Shown: piece by piece, positions 12,867-17,962 of the stretch
Layout: every line of letters begins with the position of its first letter
Position numbering within the stretch: position 1 is the first letter of the stretch
Assembly: GCA_910586675.1 (NCBI GenBank)
Contig: CAJUJO010000032.1
Span: forward strand, 1-17,962
Source: an uncultured Christensenellaceae bacterium
Lineage (GTDB): Bacteria > Bacillota > Clostridia > Christensenellales > Borkfalkiaceae
Length of the DNA: 17,962 nucleotides
Reading direction: 5' to 3'
The notes under the pieces: model-generated
What the model was told of the DNA's origin: nothing
Databases searched by the model: none
What the model saw: the letters and a program-made list of their open reading frames with translations, nothing else
Made by a program: the position numbers and the translations under genes

Positions 12867-13754
12867 TCAATCTTCGGCGAAATAACCCAGCTCCTTCATA
12901 AGCCCCGCTTTGTCGCGCCAATCCTCGCGCACCTTTACGTAAACGGTGAGAAAGACCTTAGCCCCTAAAAACTTTTCCATGTCCGCGCGCGCGAAGGAAG
13001 CCGTTTCTTTGAGCGCTTTCCCCTGCTTTCCGATGAGAATAGCTTTGTGATTGGGCTTTTCGCAGACGATATCAAGGTTGATCTCATATACGCCGTTTTC
13101 CTGCTTGCGGAAGATATTGACGACGATCGCCACGCCGTGCGGGATCTCCTTTTCGTATTTGAGCAGAATCTTTTCCCGCATGATTTCGGAAATCATGAAT
13201 TTCTCGCTGCGGTCGGACACCACGTCGTCCGAAAAAATCTTATCCCCTTCGGGCAGGAGCGCGGAGAGCGCGTCCGTGAGCCTGCGTAAATTCTTCCCTT
13301 TGCGCGCCGAAACGGGGTACACGTCGCAGTCCACGCCCAAGGAATAGAGCGTTTCCATATCTGCGGGAATTCTTTCGGCGGGCATGATGTCGATTTTCGT
13401 ATAAGCGATAATCATCGGAATTCCGAGCGATTTATATTTCTTCATGAGCGCGGCGTCCTCTTCGGAAACGCCGCCGTGCCCGTCGTGCACGAACAAAAGC
13501 ACGTCGACGTCCTTCGCCGTCGTTTCCGTCGTGCGCATCATGAGGTCGGTGAGCGCGTTGCGCGCGCGGTATACCCCCGGCGTATCGACGAATACGATTT
13601 GCCTGTTCTCTTCCGTCAGCACGCCGAGAATGCGGTCGCGCGTGGTCTGGGGCTTGGGGGAAACGATGGCGACCTTCTCCCCCACGAGCACGTTGATAAG
13701 CGTGCTCTTGCCCGCGTTGGCTTTGCCGATGACGGCGACGTATCCGCTCTTCAT
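12867..13754 (-). CDS. era: GTPase Era
   Basis: An essential GTPase that binds 16S rRNA near its 3' end in 30S assembly. The 295-residue protein has G1 GKANAGKST (10-18), the switch KPQTTRDRILG, G3 DTPGV, G4 TKID, and G5 SARKG in the N-terminal half. A C-terminal KH domain carries the KAILIGKQGKALKE loop. All GTPase motifs are intact and the length is normal. AGGAG precedes the ATG, two bases after the ybeY stop. Its partner ybeY is directly upstream; the dgkA and cdd genes often found between them are absent. Confidence 0.97.
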   Translation of the reverse strand: MKSGYVAVIGKANAGKSTLINVLVGEKVAIVSPKPQTTRDRILGVLTEENRQIVFVDTPGVYRARNALTDLMMRTTETTAKDVDVLLFVHDGHGGVSEEDAALMKKYKSLGIPMIIAYTKIDIMPAERIPADMETLYSLGVDCDVYPVSARKGKNLRRLTDALSALLPEGDKIFSDDVVSDRSEKFMISEIMREKILLKYEKEIPHGVAIVVNIFRKQENGVYEINLDIVCEKPNHKAILIGKQGKALKETASFARADMEKFLGAKVFLTVYVKVREDWRDKAGLMKELGYFAED

Positions 13755-13755
13755 G

Positions 13756-14232
13756 TCAGCTCCTCTTCAAGTTCATTTTTTCCATAACGCGCTCTTCCAT
13801 AGCCCGCATTTCGGCGCGCTCTTCTTCCGTTTCGTGATCGTATCCCAAACAGTGCAGAACGCCGTGCACGGTAAGATAAAACAATTCCCTCTCGTACGAA
13901 TGCCCGTAAGAATCCGCCTGCTCCCGCGCGCGCTTTTCGCACACGGCGACGCTGCCGAGAAAGAGCCTGTCCTCCTCGTCCAGCTCTTCCGCGTGCTCGT
14001 CCGAAAGGAGATAGCTCCCCTTAATCCCTTCCATCGAAGGAAAGCTCAAAACGTCGGTAACGGCGTCGATTCCGCGGCATTCGCGGTTGAGCGATTTTAT
14101 CGTTGCATCGTCCGTTACGATTAGTTCGGCAACGAGCGGAACGTCTGCCTCCGCAAGTCCATCGAGCGCGCGGGAAAGCGCGGAAGATTCTTCCGCGCTC
14201 AGATTTTCACTGTCGATTTCGATTTTACTCAT
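13756..14232 (-). CDS. ybeY: Endoribonuclease YbeY
   Basis: A metal-dependent RNase for 16S rRNA 3'-end maturation and 70S quality control. The 158-residue protein carries the defining HGVLHCLGYDH motif with zinc ligands H123, H127 and H133, plus the upstream TDVLSFP block (59-65). Its start overlaps the end of pgpH by eight bases. AGAGGA lies upstream of the ATG. The C-terminal tail is rich in charged residues, as usual. Confidence 0.95.
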   Translation of the reverse strand: MSKIEIDSENLSAEESSALSRALDGLAEADVPLVAELIVTDDATIKSLNRECRGIDAVTDVLSFPSMEGIKGSYLLSDEHAEELDEEDRLFLGSVAVCEKRAREQADSYGHSYERELFYLTVHGVLHCLGYDHETEEERAEMRAMEERVMEKMNLKRS

Positions 14233-15727
14233 TCTCGATGTCCTCTTCGTTCACCGCAACCTTGGCGCGGTTGAAGCGAATCGCGGGATATTCCACCCTG
14301 TGATGGTGCACGCCCGAAAGCGCGTCGGCAAGCGACTGCTTGATCACGGTAAGCTCGCGCATGGTAACGTCGCAATCGGTAAACTGATCCAAGTCCATGC
14401 GCTCTTCGATGATGCCGCGGATGACGCGCTCCACGGTCTCCGGCGTTCTTTCCTTCATGGAACGGACGGCGGCTTCGGAAGCGTCGGCAATCATGACGAT
14501 CGCCGCGATCTTCGTGCTCGGCTTGGGGCCGAAATAGGCGTAATCGCGCACGTTGGCGTCGCCCCCAGCGAGCTTGTTCGCCTTCGCGTAAAAGTACTTG
14601 ATGGGCAGCGTTCCGTGATGTTCGCGCGCGACGTCCGCAAAAATTTTAGGAAGATGCGCCGCCGTGAGCAAGTCGTACCCGTCATTTGCGTGCGAACGGA
14701 TGATGTCCGCCGAAAGCTCGGGCGTAAGCTCGTTGTGAATGTTGTAACCCGTCTGGTTTTCGGTAAAGCAGTCGGGCTGTTTGAGCTTACCCACGTCGTG
14801 ATAATAGGCGACCGCGCGGGCGAGCTCGGCGTCCTCACCGAGTGCGAGCGCGCACGTTTCGGCGAGCTGCGCCACGACGAGCGAGTGATTGAACGTACCG
14901 GGCGCTTCCGTTTTCAGCCGCATGAGAAGAGGCGTGTTGGTGCTCGTCAGCTCGCGCAGGCGGAACGCCGTCAAGCGGTTGAACGCCCGCTCGAATACGG
15001 GCAGAAGAGCCAGGGCGAGTACGGCGGAAAGAATGCAGCCCATAATTCCGAAGCCCGCAGAAGCGACGTATTGGATCCAACCGTATTTGCCGATTTCCGG
15101 CAGTTTCAGAAGGAGCAATACCGCCGTAGCCGGAATGGCGATAAACACGCCCGTGAGAAGCAGGCCGCCGCGCGTTTTCACCCTCCCCGCGAGGAACACG
15201 GCGAACGTGCCGCACACAAAGGTGAGCATGAGGGAAAAGTACAGCGAATTATCCATATCGAACGCGATAAATTTTCCCGTATACGCGTCGATGACGAACA
15301 TCATGACGGAAAACACAAAGTTAAGCATGACCGCCTGTCTGCGGTTGAACAGATATACAAAAACGAGCGCGAGCATCGCCGAAGGGCGCGCGTAAATGTT
15401 GACGTATTCCCCGAGCAGAAAACAGAAAATCACAGAGAGAATATACACGGAGAAGATGAGAAGCACGTTCTGCGCTTTGCCCAAAAACGCCCTGTCCTCG
15501 AAGTAATAGTAATAATAAACGACGCAAAACAACAGAAAGGTACAGAGAATGAGCGAAAGCATTCCCGAAAGATTTTCGCTGAAAATTTTCTTCCAGTTGG
15601 ATACGTCCTGCAACGCCATCATGAGAATGACGCATACGATCAGGATAACGTAACACACGGCAAAGACAAGCGCGCTCCCGACGAGACGCTTATTGCTGAC
15701 CTTTACCGAATCGGTCGTTCCCTTCAT
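14225..15727 (-). CDS. pgpH: PgpH-type HD phosphodiesterase lacking the extracellular sensor domain
   Basis: A membrane HD-domain enzyme of the family that hydrolyses c-di-AMP to pApA. The 500-residue protein has one membrane helix (about 14-38), a loop of only about 15 residues, then a seven-helix block (about 55-243) and a cytoplasmic HD domain with H281, H310-D311, H346, a REHHG motif and the closing IADASEAAVRS. Characterised PgpH proteins are about 700 residues and carry a large 7TMR-HDED domain between helices 1 and 2; that domain is missing here. Catalytic residues appear intact. It overlaps the phoH stop as ATGA. In Firmicutes this gene normally lies between phoH and ybeY, which supports the assignment. 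Substrate is inferred from family. Confidence 0.9.
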   Translation of the reverse strand: MKGTTDSVKVSNKRLVGSALVFAVCYVILIVCVILMMALQDVSNWKKIFSENLSGMLSLILCTFLLFCVVYYYYYFEDRAFLGKAQNVLLIFSVYILSVIFCFLLGEYVNIYARPSAMLALVFVYLFNRRQAVMLNFVFSVMMFVIDAYTGKFIAFDMDNSLYFSLMLTFVCGTFAVFLAGRVKTRGGLLLTGVFIAIPATAVLLLLKLPEIGKYGWIQYVASAGFGIMGCILSAVLALALLPVFERAFNRLTAFRLRELTSTNTPLLMRLKTEAPGTFNHSLVVAQLAETCALALGEDAELARAVAYYHDVGKLKQPDCFTENQTGYNIHNELTPELSADIIRSHANDGYDLLTAAHLPKIFADVAREHHGTLPIKYFYAKANKLAGGDANVRDYAYFGPKPSTKIAAIVMIADASEAAVRSMKERTPETVERVIRGIIEERMDLDQFTDCDVTMRELTVIKQSLADALSGVHHHRVEYPAIRFNRAKVAVNEEDIENE

Positions 15728-16653
15728 TTCCTTTCTCCTTTGCTTTTCTTCGCCGCGTCCTTCTCGTACGCGCGGACAATGCGCGTTACGAGCGGATGCC
15801 GCACCACGTCCTTATCGGAAAGAGTGCAAACGGCGATGTCCTCCACCCCTTTCAGGAGCGTTACCGCCTGCTTTAACCCGCTCGTCTTGCCGTCGGGCAA
15901 ATCCGTCTGCGTGAGGTCGCCCGTAACCACCATCTTACTCCCCTCGCCGAGGCGGGTGAGAAACATTTTCATCTGCTCGCGCGTGGCGTTTTGCGCCTCG
16001 TCTAATATGACGAACGCGCCCGAAAGCGTCCTGCCACGCATATACGCGAGCGGAGCGACCTCGATCACGCCCTTTTCCATCAGTTTAGCATACGTCTCCG
16101 CGCCGAACAAATCTTGCAGCGCGTCGTAAAGGGGGCGGAGATAGGGGTCCACCTTGGTCTGTAAATCTCCCGGCAGAAATCCGAGTTTTTCGCCCGCTTC
16201 CACGGCCGGGCGGGTGAGAATGATCTTCTCGACCTGTTTGCCTTTATATGCGGCAACGGCAAGGCATACGGCGAGATAGGTCTTGCCCGTGCCTGCCGGC
16301 CCTACGCCGAAGGTTATCGTATTGTTTTTTACGGCGGAAACGTATTCCTTCTGCCCCACCGTCTTGCACTTTATCTGCTTCCCGCGCGAAGTTACGGCGA
16401 CCACGCCCTTCATGATTCCCTCGATGTCGGAAGCACGTCCTTCCCGCGCAAGCTCCACGCAGTACAAGAGGCGGCTCTTATCGATATTCTCCCCCGCGTC
16501 CGCTAAGGCGAGCAGACTCCTTATCACTTCCGCGCCGATTTCCGCGTTTTCGCCTTCCAATGCGATAACCGTGCCGTCCACGCGCGGAAACAACGCGAGT
16601 TCGCGCGAAATCGTCTGTAAATTCTCGTCGAACACGCCGAGCACGCGCTGCAA
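15724..16653 (-). CDS. phoH: PhoH-family ATPase
   Basis: A PhoH/PhoL-type P-loop NTPase linked to RNA metabolism; its exact role is unsettled. It is 309 residues from the TTG at 16653. Walker A is GPAGTGKT (118-125) and Walker B lies in GAFVILDEAQN. Also typical are TRPAVEAGEKLGFLPGD and VVTGDLTQTDLP. The start is uncertain. TTG at 16653 has GGGGAG ten bases upstream, but related proteins usually begin about 15 residues earlier. In that frame an ATT codon at 16698 lies two bases after a strong GAGGAGG, a spacing that would be unusually short. It is followed by pgpH (ATGA overlap). Confidence 0.92.
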   Translation of the reverse strand: MQRVLGVFDENLQTISRELALFPRVDGTVIALEGENAEIGAEVIRSLLALADAGENIDKSRLLYCVELAREGRASDIEGIMKGVVAVTSRGKQIKCKTVGQKEYVSAVKNNTITFGVGPAGTGKTYLAVCLAVAAYKGKQVEKIILTRPAVEAGEKLGFLPGDLQTKVDPYLRPLYDALQDLFGAETYAKLMEKGVIEVAPLAYMRGRTLSGAFVILDEAQNATREQMKMFLTRLGEGSKMVVTGDLTQTDLPDGKTSGLKQAVTLLKGVEDIAVCTLSDKDVVRHPLVTRIVRAYEKDAAKKSKGERK

Positions 16654-16705
16654 CTTTGCGAGGCTCCCCGTTTCGACTGACGCCGATTTTTCCGTAATAT
16701 CCTCC

Positions 16706-17569
16706 TCAACCGAGATTGACGGACGCGCTTTTGAAAGTCGTTCCCTCTACGCGCCAGCCGCCCTCCGTCTTTTCCGTATGTATCCCGCGCAGTTCGCCCA
16801 AATCCAGCTCCGCCTGCGCCAACGCCTGCCTCTCTTCCGCGCATGCGTATTCCCGCGAAAAGCCGTATGATATTTTCACTCTTGCGATCACGATGACGGA
16901 ACGCGTCCCCTCGCCGACGGGTTCGCTGCTTGCCACGACGACGGCGCCTTCCGCGATTTCGTCGCCCACGGCGCAAAGCGCCGTTCCCCGCACAACGGTA
17001 AGTTCTTCCACTCTCCCCGATGCGGGCGCGAGCAGAGGGCGACTGTCGAGCACGGCATTGTCGTCGCTCACCTGCACCTCGACCGTTACGATCCCGCCCG
17101 ACTTGCCGATCGTGCAAAAGCTCACGCGGGGAAGCGATAAGATTTCCGCCGTCATCTTCGCCGTATCCGAAGGATACGCGCCGAGCACCGTTATCCCGCC
17201 GCGGGATAAGATCTCCCGCACTTCCCGCCCGTAACAGGCGCCGCTGCCCGTAACGTCAATGCGCAGCACGCGCGTCTGCATTCCGAGCGTAAACAACACG
17301 AAGAAGCATACCCCCGCAAGGAGACCGGCGCGCCGAACGCATTTCGTACGCAAAAACGAAAGTCCGCGGAAGCGCACCTTTTTGACATTATAACACGAAC
17401 CGCGCAAAATTGCAAAAGCTTTTTTGAAATCTTTGCTTTCAACCTCGATAAGAACGGCGTTTTTTTGCGTTTTTTGCATGGAAAGCACGCCGACTCCGCC
17501 CTTCGTAAGCTTGTCTGCGGCGCGCCAGGCGCTCAATCCTTCGATATAAAGCTGAGTCTTGCGCAGCAT
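16706..17569 (-). CDS. yqfD: Sporulation protein YqfD
   Basis: A membrane protein of the YqfD (stage IV) sporulation family, made in the mother cell and needed for full sporulation in Bacillus-type spore formers. It is 287 residues against about 400 in B. subtilis. It has an N-terminal domain (about 1-70), one membrane helix (about 81-99, GLLAGVCFFVLFTLGM), and an outer POTRA-like part (VLRIDVTGSGACYGREVREIL) with a beta-rich region ending in FKSASVNLG. The shorter length is a C-terminal reduction typical of some Clostridia or a lineage trait. GGAGG lies before the ATG, 18 bases after yqfC. Confidence 0.9.
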   Translation of the reverse strand: MLRKTQLYIEGLSAWRAADKLTKGGVGVLSMQKTQKNAVLIEVESKDFKKAFAILRGSCYNVKKVRFRGLSFLRTKCVRRAGLLAGVCFFVLFTLGMQTRVLRIDVTGSGACYGREVREILSRGGITVLGAYPSDTAKMTAEILSLPRVSFCTIGKSGGIVTVEVQVSDDNAVLDSRPLLAPASGRVEELTVVRGTALCAVGDEIAEGAVVVASSEPVGEGTRSVIVIARVKISYGFSREYACAEERQALAQAELDLGELRGIHTEKTEGGWRVEGTTFKSASVNLG

Positions 17570-17587
17570 TCTGCCTCCGCTCCTCCG

Positions 17588-17845
17588 TTATTCCCCGCGT
17601 TCCACGCGGATAATATTTCCCAATACGGTGAGATCTCCCCCGAAATATTTCCCGAGGGACAGATTCTCCCCCTCGATGCCGAGCGTTCCTTTTCTGCCCT
17701 GCAAAACGATTTTGCGCTCGGAAAATTCAATCAGGCGCTTTACGTTCTGAAAATATCCCCCCTTGCCGTCTACGACGGAATACTGCACGCGCAAGGAATT
17801 TCCTTCGGCGGCGAGCTCTTTGAGGATTTCGGAAAACAGTCTCAT
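17588..17845 (-). CDS. yqfC: Sporulation protein YqfC (YabP/YqfC family)
   Basis: An 85-residue protein of the YabP/YqfC family. It shows the family's central pattern VKRLIEFSERKIVLQGRKGTL...GENLSL followed by L-x-V-x-G-x-I. It is always paired with yqfD in spore formers and belongs to the sigma-E regulon in B. subtilis; whether the same holds here is inferred. First gene of the operon. A TACAAT box (17859-17854) ends eight bases before the ATG with AAGGAAG between, so the leader would be very short; no good sigma-A -35 is visible. Confidence 0.9.
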   Translation of the reverse strand: MRLFSEILKELAAEGNSLRVQYSVVDGKGGYFQNVKRLIEFSERKIVLQGRKGTLGIEGENLSLGKYFGGDLTVLGNIIRVERGE

Positions 17846-17916
17846 ACTTCCTTATTGTATGCGCTTTTCCGTGCTTTTACTACAAACGAACTTTTCCCGA
17901 TTGCACGAATAATAAT

Positions 17917-17958
17917 CCACCCGCGTAGCGGGTGGTATTTCATTTTCGGGCATAGCCC
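17917..17958. repeat. Twin short hairpins with three-base loops
   Basis: A perfect 8-bp stem (17917-17924 with 17928-17935, loop gta) is followed 12 bases later by a 4-bp stem (17948-17951 with 17955-17958, loop ata). They lie upstream of yqfC at the window edge. The look is that of a REP-like dispersed palindrome or an IS200/IS605-type end, or a terminator of the next gene. T-runs are short on both sides. Confidence 0.5.
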
Positions 17959-17962
17959 TGAT

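Noticed and set aside
12721..12921. 66-codon minus-strand frame between era and recO
   Set aside because: It overlaps yqzL in another frame and the end of era. The yqzL reading has a ribosome-binding site and a family match; this one has neither.
14087..16129. Very long open frame (680 codons) on the + strand
   Set aside because: It spans antisense to ybeY, pgpH and phoH, all with intact family motifs. The product is His/Arg/Glu-rich low-complexity sequence, as expected from GC-biased antisense frames.

Overview
The window looks like chromosomal DNA from a spore-forming, Gram-positive anaerobe of the Clostridia. The evidence is the intact block yqfC-yqfD-phoH-pgpH-ybeY-era-yqzL-recO, a RibU riboflavin transporter under an FMN riboswitch, and strong Shine-Dalgarno sequences with frequent TTG starts. 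Genus cannot be read from the sequence. Most genes are housekeeping, GC-rich and on the minus strand. The first ~900 bases are more AT-rich and look accessory. There is no rRNA, tRNA, CRISPR array, transposase or phage structural gene.

Layout by coordinate: (1) 1-800, a small XRE repressor (-) divergent from a zinc-ribbon membrane protein (+). They share an intergenic region with two copies of a perfect dyad, one sitting exactly between the -35 and -10 of the zinc-ribbon promoter. (2) 898-3258, a zinc-dependent phospholipase C-like protein (+) converging with zero gap on an exported, membrane-anchored protein with nine Cys3His-type repeats (-). (3) 3359-9535, read right to left: tsaE-tsaB-rimI-alpha/beta hydrolase-murF, then a terminator, ddl, and icd with its own promoter. 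(4) 9587-10600, ribU with promoter, FMN aptamer and terminator. (5) 10626-11949, glyA with its own promoter. (6) 11951-17845, the sporulation / c-di-AMP / ribosome-maturation operon from yqfC down to recO, closed by a terminator overlapping the recO stop codon.

Functionally, tsaE and tsaB belong to tRNA t6A synthesis, with rimI as the usual neighbour. murF and ddl make and attach the D-Ala-D-Ala end of the peptidoglycan precursor. era and ybeY act in 30S maturation, recO in recombination repair, and pgpH in c-di-AMP turnover. ribU imports riboflavin under FMN control.

I do not see a wholly new system. The points most worth a second look are a 40-bp near-perfect palindrome wrapped around an apparently leaderless tsaE promoter, the double-operator repressor module at the left end, a MurF whose N-terminal substrate domain is replaced by about five membrane segments, a PgpH without its large extracellular sensor domain, and the regular two-subtype architecture of the Cys/His repeat protein.
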